Assembly: GCF_011397635.1 (NCBI RefSeq)
Contig: NC_064758.1
Span: forward strand, 20,085,013-20,149,012
Direction of reading: 5' to 3'
DNA from: Epinephelus fuscoguttatus
Lineage: Eukaryota; Chordata; Actinopteri; Perciformes; Serranidae
Length of the DNA stretch: 64,000 bases
The notes below the pieces were generated by a model, which did no database searches, was not told the DNA's origin, and saw only the letters and a list, made by a program, of their open reading frames with translations. This document shows positions 36,648-50,822 of this stretch, one piece after another (the first letter of the stretch is position 1; every line of letters begins with the position of its first letter). Both the position numbers and the translations under genes were made by a program.

Positions 36648-38034
36648 ATATGACAGAGAGAAAGGGACAGGGGGAGACAAAATGTGCCCCTCTAGCCTTT
36701 GTAATTATCTGCCAATTTTCTCTCCGTCAGTTGCCTTTATCATCCCTTTCAGATCTCACCTACGGGTCGGAGACTGTCACTCTGTGGCACCTCCATCTCT
36801 CAATGTGTGCCGGATGAAATGTAGAAGTCCTCCCATTGACCTCTGCCTGCCAGCTCCCGCTTTCCTCTCCCCTTATTTGTTTCCTCGTAACAGGAGACAT
36901 TTGGAGATAAGGATAATTATCAATCAGCGATCTCAGCAGCTATTTATGCAGCCACTGAAGAGCAGGCAGTGGATGGGTGTTACTTTCTGACAGTGACTCA
37001 AGATGGCATGATAGATTGTCTCTCCTTTTTTTTGTCCTCACAGGTCTCCTCCACACTTTCCTGTAGGAGATTTAGCCACTAGGAACAAGCACAATAATGA
37101 GATTGTAGTTTCACATTAACACAAGCAAATGATGGCGATTCGTAAAATATCTAACCGCCGTGAAAATCTTGCCTATTGTCGTTTTATCATAATTTCTTGG
37201 GTTTATTCACTCAAATTGCCAAGAAACTTGACATTTTGCAGGCAGACCCTTGGGTCAAACTGATGTCAATGGCCTTAGAGTCATGCGGCATGCCACATTC
37301 ACCCCAGCATTCCCTGACGAAAGAAAAAAATCCCCCATCTGATGTGACATTTGGACAAGGAAAAAAAGCATATGAGGCAAGAATTAAGAGCATTATTACT
37401 GGGTTGATCGCAGCTTTCCATCCCATCATGCAATAGGGTCATACATGAGGAGACAAACCCACTATAGCTAAGCCTTAATTGTCTGGCGTCCCTCATTTTA
37501 AAATGTCACAACTTTATTGCGCACAAAACATTTCTGTCAGCCAAAGGGGACAGGGCATAATTAGAAAATATGTTCAAGCTCAGGAAAACATGATTGAGCT
37601 AAGATGGCTCTTGAGGTTTTCAGCATCACTTGTTTTCCGAGACACATTCAGGGAACAATGTGTTTTAAACAGCAGTTAATTTCAGCAGTGTCTCATCTGG
37701 TTTATTAAGCTTCTTTTTTTCAATTTTAAACATACCAACATGTCATACCCTTGAGGATTCGCCTTAGCTTAAAGTGAGACAAATAGGGGTTTTCTTAGTA
37801 ACAGACATTGACATGCCAATTAGGTCAGCCTCGCTTCATGGTCAACCAAATAGGCCCCAACTGTCCCTATTACAACAGATTGATTCCTGTTTTGGCTGAG
37901 TAGAAACACCAATTATGTTTAATAGTTTGTTGTTGTTTTCAGACCCCAAAGGCAGTGATCCATGGCATATATATTAAACACTCGCCATCATTTCTCCCAT
38001 ACAGGGTAAAATATCATTGTTGGTCAAATTGTAT
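36643..38034. other. unassigned DNA, part possibly conserved non-coding
   Basis: 36670-37000 and 37190-37480 are free of low complexity and of repeat motifs. The 86-codon frame at 37176-37436 has no recognised homology. Confidence 0.3.
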
Positions 38035-38659
38035 TTAAAGGTGCAGTGTGTGGGATTTAGTGGCATGTAGTGGTGAGGACTGAGAACTGCAACTAGCTGA
38101 AACTTCTCCCATGTGCCTAGTGTAAACTTGCGGTTCTGATTCCTAAAATGTTCTTTGTTCAGGGGTTTTTTTAGTGGAAGCTGACCAGTGTTGGGCTTGT
38201 TACGCTAAAAATGAATATATTACTCATTAGCTGTCAGTCTTTTCAAAAGTAATATTATTACTTTACTTATTATTCACTGCCAACACTTATTCGCTACACT
38301 ACTCTTTATATTACTTTTCCATTACACCACAAAAAATTCAGATGTGTGCCTCTGTGTGAATGTCAGGGTAATCACCGGTAAGTGTACTATCTAAGGCTAG
38401 ATAGCTTCCCTTTTCCCATTGGGGTTTTCTGTTGCCTGTGAACGGTATTTTCACAAGGCTCTGCCTGAAAGACGGTGAGTCACTAATTTCATCCACCACA
38501 TATCCTACCACAAGCTTCATCACTTCTTCATAGCTGCAGCTGTCCACGATTAAAATCCAGCTTTGGTTGTTAAGCCAGCGCAGGGCTACAGCCGACCTTC
38601 ACAGCCACGGAGGGCTCACCTTTGGTGGGGTATTTCCTGGAGCTTCATGTTGTTGTGGT

Positions 38660-39977
38660 CAGAGTTGGAGTTTGAGTAATCAAATACTTAAGTACATTTT
38701 CAAACAAGACATCAGTTACTTTCGTTACTTTTAGAACGCTGGCCCTTCAGCTCCGAAACAGCAACGGCTGTCGTTTGGTTCTAATAACGGAGATAACGTT
38801 AAACCTATCAGTCTGAAAGAAGCCACGGAGCTTGTGGCTCGCTACGTGGTCAGAGAAATGCTGCCGTTGTCTATGTTGGAGTCTAAATAGGTGGAGTAGG
38901 ACTCGCTGACAGACTCAGGACTTGCATTATGCCTGGTACACGCTACACACTGGTACTCACCAATTATCCCCGGTCGTCTTTCATGGCGTGTGTGATGTCA
39001 TCGGGTTATTCTTGTCCTATTTTTATTACTTTGACTATTATTTGAGTTACTGTCTGTTCATGTGTCAGCCGACATGTTGTTGTAGTCACCTAAAAGCGTC
39101 AGCAGATGGGACGAGCTACATTTGAAGCACCATATGTAAACTGTCAAGCTACTGTATCTTCCACAGGAAGTTCTGACAAATGTTTCAGAGTAAAAGCCTA
39201 TTTAGAAAATGGAGGGATTCTCTCAGCCGAGGTTATAAGGGGCTTTTAATTTGAAACAAGTGTTGAGTTTGAAATGACGGTGCGATATGTTAACTTCACA
39301 AAGACAACGGAGCGGATACAAAGTAAATATATAAACACACAGAGGGATTAATAAATAATGGACTGTCTATAATGTAGTCTGTTTCAAATGAAGCTGGGAG
39401 CCTCTGCAGTTGTGGTGAGTAAAAGCCCCGCCGCTATTTGTTAATGTTATTACTTTATGTCCGACCGTGAGGATGTACCATTGTTTGCTAGCTTGATGCT
39501 AATGACAGTAACGTTAACTCAGCGGGTTGACAAAGTGCCTCTGCTGTTTCACACCATCATTTCCCTTTTACTCTGTGTGGTAACACCCCTAGAGGAAATA
39601 TTAAAAACGCTGGGGTGTTGTTGTCATACAGTTGTCTACGGCAGCAGATCGTTCTGTGTTTCTACTGGTCAAAGTGACGGCTGTGATGGGAGAATTGGAT
39701 CTCAGTGAAGGGCAAGTGGTCCATAACTTTAATTTTGGAGACAAAAAAATGTAGGCTTAGCACCCTGTGGTCCATTGCCCAATAGGAAATGTAGAATACT
39801 CAAAAGTACTTTAAAAGTGCTTGAGTTACTTTTCTCAGGGAGTAACGTTGGAAGTACTTTTAAAGTAATTGAGTTACTTTACTCAGGGAGTAACACAGTA
39901 AAGTAACTGGTTCCTTTTTAAAAAGTAACGCAGTAACGTACTTTGATTACTTTTAAAGTAACCCTTACCCAACGCTG
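38660..39977 (+). mobile_element. hAT non-autonomous element (copy 2) with perfect 8-bp duplication
   Basis: It begins CAGAGTTGG, ends CCAACGCTG and is flanked by GTTGTGGT at 38652-38659 and 39978-39985, a perfect 8-bp duplication diagnostic of hAT. Its 1,318 bp include a fossil transposase piece and AGTAACTTT-type subterminal blocks. It lacks the 305-bp insert found in copy 1. Confidence 0.92.
38795..38885 (+). pseudogene. hAT transposase remnant, copy 2
   Basis: The frame reads NVKPISLKEATELVARYVVR and then EMLPLSMLES, parallel to 16411-16495. The differences between the two copies are scattered, as in neutral drift. No BED finger or catalytic region is present. Confidence 0.65.
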
Positions 39978-40899
39978 GTTGTGGTGTCGGTCGTAGTAGC
40001 CGAGGTGCTCCACTGGAGGTTTGAGGGCATGCATAGTGGAAAGAGTTTTCGTCTGACTTCCTGCAGCAACGTTGTTCTTGTCATCGTTCCTCATGACAAA
40101 ATCAAAGTGATGGGAATATTTCCAGATGCTAAGGTAAGTGTTTCCAACTAGGTTGCTGCTTTAGAGGTGCCTGCGCAGTGCAACAATTACAAAAATGAGT
40201 CCACTGATATGATGTTGTCAAATAATGTTGTAACAAGTTGTTTGGTTAGGGAGTAAATACAATATTACTACTGATGTTTTATTAGTAATTAGTTACACTA
40301 CTTGTTACTGGAAAAAGTCATTTTGTTACTGTTGCGCATCACTGCCCAACACTAACTTATTTGCAGAGGCCTTTTTCTCTCCAGTAAAAACAGTGAATAA
40401 AGTAGTTTCGCTTCATAAATCCGTATCTCTCAAATGCTGTTCAGCTCTTTGCAGTCATGCTGCAAGCACCTGCTAATGTGTGCTCACCTTTCTTCTGTGA
40501 TAACTTCTGTAGGTTTTTACTGGTAGTTGAATTATCTGCAAAGGTCTCCTCTTTATCCAAAAATATAGGGTACCTGGTAATATAAACTTTTGTATTTTGA
40601 TTATCAGTGTTTTTCTGACACTCTTTTCGTAGAGGAGCTACTGACCAAGGTAGCCAATGCAAGAATGCAATAGGTCCTGTTGAGAGCCAATGTTTAGTTG
40701 TCTCTTCTGGGCTACTGTAGAAAAATGGCGGTGCTACATGGCAGATGAGGAACCACTACCCATGTAGATCTAAACGACTCATTCTAAGGTGATGAAAATA
40801 CAGTGAATCTTGTTTTCAGGTTAAACACAAAAGTTAATTCACCTATAGTATTCAATTACTGACAGTAATTCTGGCAAAGCCTACACACTGAACCTTTAA

Positions 40900-43544
40900 A
40901 TAGCCTAAATCAGATATTAACTGACACTAATATGTTTTATGAGTGATTCTGACAATAATGTGAATAGCAGTTTGCAGATATTAATCACAGTCAAATATGC
41001 GGCAAAATGCCAGGTGATATTTTGAACACCTGACAGTTTATGTCGCAGCATCAACTCCAGAATATTCAAATAAAGTGTCATAATTCTGACAATTTTGTTT
41101 TGCCGATTGTCCTACTTGTTGGATCTCTGTGATCTTCTAACTTTCTAACACAAGTCGAATGCTTGAGGTTTCAGTGGAAGGGATTATTAAAAGGCTCGCT
41201 GCCGTTCAGGTAGAAATGCCTGCCTCGACACTGAGACAAGCCAGCGGGGGTTTTGACAGTTTGGATTACAACGAGTGGGTGTAGTCCATGCAGAAAGGCG
41301 TCCAAGGCGTTATTACAACTGATGCTCGAGCCACATCCACCTACTGCATGTCAAGTCAGGGTGACAATAAACTCCAGACGGCTGAAATCTGCTTTTTAAT
41401 TTAGTGTATACATGTGGCCAAACAACTTTCAGTGTTGCTAACTTCAATATTTAGAGGAAAACATTTCTAAACAAGGGTCAGTTTGAGACTCACTCATGCC
41501 TTTCATTTAAGTATAAACTCAGTAATGTTGCAACTTTGCAGTATATTTTTGCAGTTGTTTGTCTTTTATTGCTGTGCAGAACTTTGCACTTTCTTTGTGT
41601 CTGTAACTGGAAAAATGAGCTGTGTCGAATTTATCAAGAAAAGCTTTGTTTTTAACTAGTGTCCCATGAGCTTTGCAGGTCCACTCTAACACGATGTTGT
41701 ACAGCCGGAAGATCTCTGTTGCCTCCACATTGTGTCATAACCATCTGTTTTTACATCTGGAAACCCCAGTTCCCTGTAGAAAAGCTGTCGAGCATTATCT
41801 TTCCTATAGTTAACGGGGCTAATATCAGCTGGTGGTGACATTCCCTTCTCTCATTACACTGTTATCACAACCTTGCAACCTTTGAATTAATTAGTTGCTG
41901 CAAGTCAATTAGCTTCCTTGGCAAAACGCACCCTGCCTGTCAAAACACCCTTCAAACCTCAGAGCTCCAAAGAGTTTAAAATAATTACATAGGGGGTTGA
42001 TCTCGGAAACTTAAATTTGTTGTGAATTGTTAGTTTTTCTCACTGATTGGGTGGCTCACAACAGATGAGGAGCAAAGCACTTACTCTAGCCTTTGAATTA
42101 ACACATAACATCAAATGCTGTTTGATAACTTTAAATAGAAGTGATGAAAATCGTCTATCCAGCTTTGCTTTGGTGTGCAAAAGATGCATCACCATGCAGG
42201 ATGCATATGAGATATACTTGATATGCATACATGAGTTTGGAGAAGGGTCCCTGCTGTGAACTTGCTGCTTCTCCAGCAGTGAACTTTAACTCAGAGGACT
42301 CCCCAGGTATCCAACTGTGTCCTGAGGCGCTCCGATTAAAGAAGGCGCACAGCAATTACCCAATTTCTCTGCTGCTGATAAAAAATTCAGGAGTTTTTGA
42401 GAGTTTTTTTTTCAGCAGGCCACACTTTACACTGCATGTATACAGTGGCTACAAAAACACTCTTTGAAAAGGTTTCCAGTGAGAGAAGGCATCATTTATA
42501 AATATAACTGTGTCAAGGACATGTTTCCTTTGTGGTTGACTTTTGTTTTTTCGCACTGTTTTTCATCCCATATATGGATGTAATAACACGCTCCAACTGG
42601 GTCACTTGTGAAAGTCAGCGTCACGAGGTGACTTCTGTGCGGTGCACTCGTACCCATTGGACTTCAAGTGTTGACCTTGTAGGTAATTAGCGATCCGTTA
42701 AAAAATCTCTTTGTAGTTTCAAAATGAAAACTGCTGAGGTGCCTGTGGTGACGGGGAAAAACTGCGAGAGAGAAACTGTGTAAAATAAACCCACACAGCG
42801 AGGTGAAACTCAAATAATAAAGTCCAAAACCGAATAAAGTTCCTCCCAGATCTTTTAGGGGCACCGAATGGCTGCTTTGGGTTTCAGGTCATGCTTGCAA
42901 TGGATTTTTCTGGCTGTTACAGTCACTGAGAACATGCCTCAACTGCCAGGAGCTGGATGAGAAATGGAGCTGTTAGACCTACAACAGCATAAAACAACTA
43001 TTTATATCACCACTGGTTTCACGGCTGGATTTATGATTCTTTTAACCTGTCTCTCCAAAAGGCAGCGCTGTCTAAAGCCCAGACATTGTAAAAACACATT
43101 ACACTCTGTCGCATTCTCTAAAGTCGGGGATGGGCACAGATAAAAAGTATATATACTGCAACCATCTTTATCAGTCTGCCATTGTACTGTATATAACTGA
43201 ATAATATATTGAAAGTTAAACTTAAATGTGTTCATCATCACTTTTATCGTCATCAAAAATATGCATATCAGTATAAGTTAATGGCAGTAATAATTCCTCA
43301 ACTGCATGGCGACATTATGACTCTCATTACTGTGTCCTCTGATGCTTTGTCTCTTTCAGTAAGTTAGTACATGTACTCAAGTATTTCACTTAAAATCCAA
43401 TTTGAGGTAATTTCAGGGGGAAATAAATATATTTTTTCTCCACTTCAGTCACTTTACTGATGTGAAAATAAAAAACAAATCAAGGGTTAGTGAAACAAAA
43501 AATTCAACATGATGTTTTGTAAACCACTTAAGACTATTTAATAC
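40900..43544. other. unassigned DNA
   Basis: No gene recognised. A short frame at 41170-41285 (ending GGFDSLDYNEWV) is too short to defend. Confidence 0.35.
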
Positions 43545-43604
43545 TGTAGCTACAACAATTAGTCCGTGACTCTATTAGTCCATTGACAGAAAATTAACTG
43601 GCTA
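43545..43604 (+). repeat. left half of a fish repeat split by the 14-kb transposon
   Basis: ACAACAATTAGTCC and CATTGACAGAAAATTAACTG match the AATTAGT-rich end of the family seen at 7065-7460. The rest of the repeat resumes at 57581. Confidence 0.55.
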
Positions 43605-43790
43605 CATACCCAGCCATCAAAGTGTCTCAAGACGTCTTAAGATGTGTCTTAAGACACATTTGTTAAGATGTCTTAAGACGTCTTGGTAAGTCAAGACGTG
43701 TCTATAAGATGTGTCTATAGACATGGGTCTTGAGATGTCTTAAGATGTCTTGGAAATATGAAGATGTCTTAAGATGTCTCAAGATGTCTT
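43605..43790. repeat. left terminal repeat and subterminal TCTTAAGA cluster
   Basis: After the 35-bp terminal repeat, the palindrome TCTTAAGA occurs five times, mostly inside GATGTCTTAAGA or GACGTCTTAAGA. Related blocks (AAGACGTCTT, CTCAAGATGTCTTAG) fill the space between. In CACTA elements such arrays are the binding sites of the element's own DNA-binding protein. Confidence 0.85.
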
Positions 43791-45227
43791 AGAAATATTA
43801 CTGTCTTTCAGTTAAACTTTCATTACAAATGTCAAAAAAGAATGCAAAACCATATGAAAATACTCAGCATTTAATAATAAAACATAGTATGTACAGAATG
43901 ATTATGTTTACAAATTGATTACATTTATACAGGTACCCTACCACCCCCCCCATGATTCCATTTCCTTATCATATGACGCATACATCTCAAAGCCACATTG
44001 TACACATAAAAGACCAATTCTCCATCTGTCTTTCCGCTTCATTCAGACACAACAAAAACATCTGTATTTTGGACTGGTATCAGGCTACAACAGCACAAAG
44101 TGCTTCACACAATTTTCCCCACGCCCACATGGAAGTAGCTCACATAGGCTAAATATGATGTGCCATCACTTCACCTTATTTCCCTTCAAAGGGGCATTCT
44201 AGACACGTGACTGAAAAGAAAAGAAAAGGCTGTTAATCACTCGGCTCGTGTGCATGTCTTGTTTTTAGGAGAGAAGGCCTTTTTGTGGGATTATAATTTG
44301 AAAAACTGAAATGATAGTGAAGCAAGTCTAATGATAAAATGATGAAAATGAGTTATCTGTAGGATGAAATTGACATTGACATATGCCCCACAGAAAACAC
44401 CTCAACACCCCCCATTTAAAGATTTTGCTTCTAGCGCCCCCAGACATTCTATGAACGCCCACTGTACTGATGGAGTGTTTACTCTGTATGAGAGTGTAGG
44501 AATGTGTTCTTAAGGTACCATTTGTTCCTGGGATTGTGAATGATTTTTTGTCAACAATCTGACAGTATTGTCCATTGGTGGCAGTGGACTTTGTCCCGAT
44601 CCCTAGGTGTTGATTTGGTTCCCAGAAGCATTTGTGGTGGAGGAACAGGAGGGTGTCAGTGATGGCTGCTGTCGGAAAGAGTAGTTTTCCTTCTTCTTGA
44701 TACTCTTTGCAACCTGTCAGGGGATCTTCTCTGTGTTGTGGCAGGAAGATGGTCCCCTCAAACAGGACCAGCGGATTATCTGGGGAAAAACATCATGCAT
44801 TTAGCTATGGGTTACATCAATATCTTTAGTATAACTGCTTAACCTAACACGATAGCATTAAGCATTATGTTATGGGTTCACATTGCCTGGTTCCTCTGTA
44901 ATCTTCTTTACATATTTTATTCAAGATCTTTTGACTACTTTACCTGAGATGGTAGCCCATATGGCGGTGATTTTCACTGGTTGCCTGTCGTTCACATGGG
45001 TTGGGTTGAGAGGGCTGTCTCCACAAATGAGCCAACTTTGATAGTCTTTATATCAAATCTGAGAATGAGATAATATATGTTAAACACACTTGGGTTTATA
45101 TAAAAGGTTTATTATAAAAGGGTATTTTCATTTCTTTAGATAAATTTCTAAGGGCCTAATCCATGAAAGGATGCACAGCATCTGGGAAACACTATGCAAT
45201 ACTATTGTGTTGCTGGTACAAATGCTG

Positions 45228-45340
45228 TGCTATAATTTGTTATAATTTAATTTAATATAATTTAATAATATAATTTATTATAATATATAATATAAATAAT
45301 AAAATAATTTAGAATTAATTTAATATAATTTGTGTTGTTG
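45228..45340. repeat. AT-only low-complexity tract
   Basis: TAATTTAATATAA-type repeats with almost no G or C, in the intron between transposase exons 45981-46090 and 44944-45058. Confidence 0.85.
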
Positions 45341-45915
45341 CCATGGCACTGGATGTAAATGGCTGCCTCGCCAATAGCTCTCCAGTTTTTTTAGTTTTTT
45401 CTCCAATTTTTAAACAATTTTGTACAGATTTTAGACTTTCCCTATCTTTTTGACCTTTCTGCTCTTCTTATGAAGACATTTCTTCTGTTTTATATAGCCC
45501 ATGGATATTTGCTTTAACTATCAACGCTACCAGGAGGCAGTTCCAAAGCTACCGGCAGCCTGTTTTTTTCCCTCAAAATGCTACCAAGAGCCAGTTTCAT
45601 CAGCTTTTCAAGGAGGCTCCTGGTTCTGGGGAGGAGGAGTGGCGGAGGGACAGAGGACGGGAAGGAGCAGTGGCGGTAGCCAGTAGCCAGCTAGTAGCCA
45701 TATTTCATTTATTTCTTTTCTTTTACTATATTATTAATAATTTTTATTTATTTTATTTTGTTTATATTTGTTTTTATTTATATTTTTGTTAATATCTATC
45801 CTTTTTATGTATCTTTTTATCTACTTTTTGTAATAGCTATTGGAATTCTAATTTCCCTGAGGAATTTTCCAAAGGGATTAATAGAGTACTATCTAATCTA
45901 ATCTAATCTAATAAT
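45341..45915 (+). repeat. retroelement insertion with LINE-like 3' tail
   Basis: The 3' end reads CTAATTTCCCTGAGG, then CCAAAGGGATTAATAGAG, then a (CTAAT)n array. This is the same type of tail as SINE family B and the piece at 51028-51065. The body has no recognisable reading frame, so it is a short or internally deleted copy. It sits in a transposase intron and is younger than the transposon. Confidence 0.5.
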
Positions 45916-48900
45916 ACATTGAATACAAGTTTCTCAATTCAATACATTGCTACCGCTTATTAAACACATTGATAACATACTTGTATTTTTGTGGGGACAG
46001 TGTAGCACTCTGGTGTTTCATGCATCTCTCCGGTTGCCCAGAAAGAGGGTTGTCAATGATGGTGATGACAGGCTTCCCCCTTATCCAAACCTAGGAAATA
46101 ACAGCATATGATACAAAGAATGCTTCCATACAAGAAGATAGTACTCATTTATTAATATGCATTTTCGTGTACTAGACTGAGAATTATCAACTACAGGGAT
46201 CATACCTTGGGTCCAAGGAAGATCTGTTCCCATGTCAGGACTCTATCCCCCATCCTCTCCATGAGGTCCGGCTGCCATCATTTTTGCCACTTTCAGATGG
46301 GATAACTCTGGCATTTGGTTTCCAAGCTGTAACCCTGTTAAGAAAAGAGTTAGAATAAAGTAAAGGATCTTGTTACTGTCATTTTAGACATTATTGGTAG
46401 AACTGACACGCAGGAATATGTTAACAAGCAATACAATTATTTTAGTAATTTATTTTAGTAACATATTTTGCAATAGATTTTCCTACCTAAGCCCACGTCT
46501 TTGGAAATTCAGCGGCAGATATCAGTGTGACTGATCCCGATGGCCTGTAAACAGGGGCGTAGCCTGGAAGCCCGTGGACAGATGTATTTTCTGCTGCTCC
46601 ATCATTTGGTGTTGACAATGTGCAAAGGGCATCCAACACTGCAATCCTCTTCACCATTGTTTTCGATACTGACGCCATTCTTGTGGAGCGATAACTGAAA
46701 TACAACATGCATATCAAGACAGTGAGCTTCAAGCACCTGTAGGGCCTAGCAAATGAAATGTCAGGGAAATTTACTTACCCATGTCCTTGATCCTGTGGTG
46801 GTATCGCTCAAAGCGGTTGCAGTCACCAATCATGGGGTGGCCCAGTACATCTATTTGCTCCCCAGTGTGATAGCCACAATGGATGTTAGCCCGGTTTGCC
46901 ACCTCTGCCTTCCATATCTTAAAGAAATATGGAAATAAAAAGTTCTTAAATGTCTAAACGTACAGTAGCATTGGAGACAAAACAAAATGGAGGTACAAAA
47001 TTACCCTCTCAAATAGTCTGTGATGGTCACATATGTGAACCTGGAGTTGCCTCGCTTCCTCGTCAGTTAGACTTGCCGATCGGATTGAAGACAAGTAGCC
47101 ACTCAGCAAGATGTTGGCTTTGGTGACAAGGCGGCAGTTGTTATGCCAATATATTCAGCAGAGGCTGCTGTAAATGCCTCAGGGCAACACAAAACATCTC
47201 TGGTTATTATGGTCCACATCTGAATAAGATGGAGCACCTCACAGCCAGTGGCACATGCCAAGTGATGAAGATCTGGGAGCTAAAAGAATAATGTGTTGTG
47301 TAATTAATTTAATCTCTGCATAGCACAAAAAGCTATAAAGGATAGATCAATTTAAAATGAACATGCAAAAGCATCATCTTTGGGTGGACTGTCCCTGAGT
47401 AAATGCATTGGTTATCTATATAACTTTATTACCTGCTTGAGCCAATGAGGTCTGTCGATTGCAACAATCAGATCACTGAGGAACTGTTGGACTTGTGTCT
47501 TCACGTTGCCCCAGATCAGACTTATTTGCAGTCTCCAACACCAAGAGCATCGAGGTGGAAGTGATCGATCCTTGTCTTAAACAAAATACAAAGCCAACCG
47601 TAGTATTGTTTTTACATGGTTTTCATCATACATGCTTCCTGTTTCAATCCTTTCAACACAAGGTAGAGCAGGACATGTTCAGTCCATTGGTATTGTTGCT
47701 CAGAGCTTCATTGTGGCTACAGATACATTAAAACATTTACCTGAATGTGTGGTTCAATGACAATGCCATCGGAGAACAGCTGGTTGTTCGGGCTATACAG
47801 GGTCCCAGTCTCTGTTTCATGTTGTTTCCTCTCCACAACACCCATTTCAGACATGGCAGCGATAATGTTGTTTGTGTTGGCCTTTGTCCTGCGGGGTGCT
47901 TCACTGGCCACCTGTGGGTTGGAGAGGTCGGCCTTGTCAACCGTGCAAAACCTACATCTAAGAGAGGGCAAAGGAAAAGGGATTAGGAATACATTTTTAA
48001 GATTTTTCACAATAAACAGTAAAACCAAATAGCTTATGAAGTAATAATTAATCTAACCTTTTGTTTGCAGTGGATGACAAACAGTTGGCACAGTGGTTTG
48101 CCTGGGGCATGTCTGCATTGATCTCGCCAATTCCTCCACAAACAAACACCTCACCCCATAGTAAGGGCAGTCAGCATAATAACCTTCCTGCAGTTTCTCT
48201 ATGTATGGTGAAATGGCATCCATACACTGCTGAAATGATGTTCCTGATTTGGAAAGAAGATAAACTGTATCAAATCCTACATAGGCCATGATGTAAACAA
48301 TTAACTATTTGTATCTAAATGTAGTGACCATGCTACCTGGTTCTCCGAGGCCTATGATGCCCATGTGTTCCCTTTTTGCCCCCTCAGAACGAGGCAAATT
48401 ACCAAGGGAAAAGTACATCCCATTAGTGGAATGGTACTTCCGCCTGTACAGCCCAAACCCATCAAAATATAAATGGATGTACAGCGGGAGCACTGGTACT
48501 CCTTAAAGAAAAAAAACAATTAGGCTACTTCATACATGTTCATGTTCATCTTAGCTACATCAGTCTCACTCTTTTGATTGAACATATTATTCATGTCCAT
48601 TGACCATGAAAAGTTCTACTGTACCTGTGGGACGGTCTCTTTGTTGCTGTCCCTCACTGCAATGAGCAGGGAGAGTTGATGCATCTCTGATGAACCTGCC
48701 GCTTGGCTCTGCAAAAGCTGTGGCAGAGTGGCTGCTGTACAAGTAGTGGCCAGTGTACTGTTGGATCTGTGGCATTTTTCTCACCACATCATCTAGTGTA
48801 ATGGACTCAATGGCGTCAGAGATGAAAATTTGTTCTCTGACTGGTGTTATATGGTGATACTGCTGGTGATTTCTCATCTCCAGGCCACGGAACAGCAGCC

Positions 48901-50796
48901 TGCACCTAAGGACCAGGTTTCTTTAGAGCTATCAAAAGCAATTGACTCCACTCTTGCAAGTTGTGCTCTCCGGTCCGTGTTAATCCTGATGATGTCAAGT
49001 GCAGTTACCTGAAAAAAAAAGTAAAAAAGCCTACATAAAATGATGACCTGCATCTTTTTTGGTGTGCGCTTTTTAAAAAATTAGTTTACCTTGCCCACAT
49101 TTGTCTTGACAGACTGTATGCAAAAGAGCTTGCTCTGATGAAAGAGCCTTGAATTGAAGGCGTCCCTGTGGCAGTCGGTCACTGGCACAAATGTCATTTT
49201 GGCCATGTGCATATTGTTTTTTAAGATGTTGTCCACTGTCTTCTCCATATTAAAGTGGTAGAAATGGGAATCATCACCATGTACACTAATAGGCACCTTT
49301 GGTAGGTTTTTCCTTATCTTCTGAAATGGGGAACACAGTCAAATTACATGAGTACAGTATCTTAAAACAAGCCTATTTCTTTACTTACAGTCATTAACAG
49401 GACCCTATGTGAGTGCCCAATGGAAAGCTGATGCTAGAGCGCCATGGTATCCAACTTTGCTTTGCCTACCTTGAAAACACTGACATTTGGTGGTACGTCC
49501 TCCTTCTTGAAACTGTCGTGTGACAGGATTTCTAGTAAGCTAGAAAAATTGCTCTCTGAAATGCCAGAGGTTTCAAAGAACAGGCTCAGGGATGCCTCAG
49601 TGAAGGAATTGAATGGATATAGATCCACCTGTAGAGGCAAGGTATAAGCAAACATACATAAACATATGACATATCCCTTAATAAACATTACAGCAATAAT
49701 TAATGTGGCAATGATGTATTGTTGTGTTATTTTCTTGACATATAGTAATTTTGTGAGTAGCCTAACCTTCAGTTGTACAGTCCTAAGACCGCATAGAGTA
49801 AAAAGCAATGCATTATCACAGTGTATCAATTGGACTCTACAGATGGCAGTAAAAGTGTAAAGCAAAATCTAGGTTTGTTATTAGCCTACCATTTCATTTT
49901 CAGCATCATCAATGCCTTCTGGCTCAGGAGCTTCCTCAATATCTATGTCCATGATGTCCTCGTCTGGCTGAGGCATGTCCTGCTCTTCATCCTCTTCATA
50001 GGCATAGTCTTGCAACTCATTGCCTTCATCAGAGTCCTCCTCATTGTGAACTTAAGAGACACAAAAGCAAAGCAGTCTGTGAGCAATAAAAAGGCTTTCT
50101 ATTTTCTCCATATAACATTAATGTAGCCTAAATCAGTCACAGCACACAATAGCCTTAATAATAAATAGATAAAAAAAGTAGTCTAATTTCATTTCATTTT
50201 ATGTCATTATTTCCATATATTTTGCAGGCACTGCTAAGAGCACTGTTTACATGTTGCCATGACAACGCAAGCAGTGCAATCTTTTATAACGGTTTAAAAC
50301 GGTCTTATGGAGCAAAAAAGATTTTGCTTACCGTTCCTTTGGGACACTTTACATGTTAAATGTTGTCATGATCTTAAAACTCTTTACCATCAGTGGAGGC
50401 GGGGAAGAATTGTCACGACAAGGGAATTCAGTTCAACGGTTTACTGAGCACTTCTTCAAGGCAGGTACAACCATAGACATATATACATAGACGCTGCATT
50501 GACTGCCTGAGCGTCCCAGCCGGCCGCCATCTTGATGGGTCTCGCCGCCTCCATAGTGCATTCACTTCTATTGAGGAAGGAGCTGTATGCACAAGTAAAA
50601 TAGAATAACTCGCTGAATTTTCAACTGATTTTCACGGTTTGGTTTGTTACAAACGGCACACATGTAGTTATGATACAGGATGCTTTCGTACATCAAAAAT
50701 GTGGGATTTCATGCTTTAATACTTCCTGCAGATAGCAACAGCATGTTATTTAGGTCACAACACAGTTCTTTTATTCACCTCAAACCCAGAGTGAGA

Positions 50797-50822
50797 TATA
50801 TATATATATATATATATATATA
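50797..50822 (+). repeat. (TA)n microsatellite in left arm
   Basis: About thirteen TA units at the position that mirrors 51348-51426 in the opposite arm. Confidence 0.95.

Larger units (their letters stand above)
38187..40351. mobile_element. diverged AGTGTTGGGC element, host of inner hAT
   Basis: The ends AGTGTTGGGC (38187) and GCCCAACACT (40351) are inverted, and both are followed internally by GTTAC/GTAAC-rich DNA such as ATTAGTTACACTACTTG. No target duplication survives. The flanks rejoin into the MITE body. Confidence 0.6.
38035..40899. mobile_element. TTAA-flanked MITE carrying nested insertions
   Basis: The left end is TTAA followed by AGGTGCAGTGTGTGGGATTT; the right end is CCTACACACTGAACCT followed by TTAA. 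The inverted termini and TTAA duplication fit piggyBac- or Kolobok-type non-autonomous elements. Interior blocks (GGCATGTAGTGGTGAGG near the left; GGCTACTGTAGAAAAATGGC near the right) match a fish MITE I recall as well under 1 kb. The excess length is two later insertions. Confidence 0.8.

Noticed and set aside
37176..37436. 86-codon frame with a plausible-looking protein
   Set aside because: An overlapping minus-strand frame of similar length exists and no motif supports either; non-coding conservation is as likely.
41170..41285. Short open stretch ending GGFDSLDYNEWV
   Set aside because: Under 40 codons, no start context or splice partner that could be defended.
43605..43790. CRISPR-like array of AAGATGTCTTAAGA units
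   Set aside because: Spacing is irregular, units are palindromic and overlap, and the setting is a eukaryotic transposon terminus.
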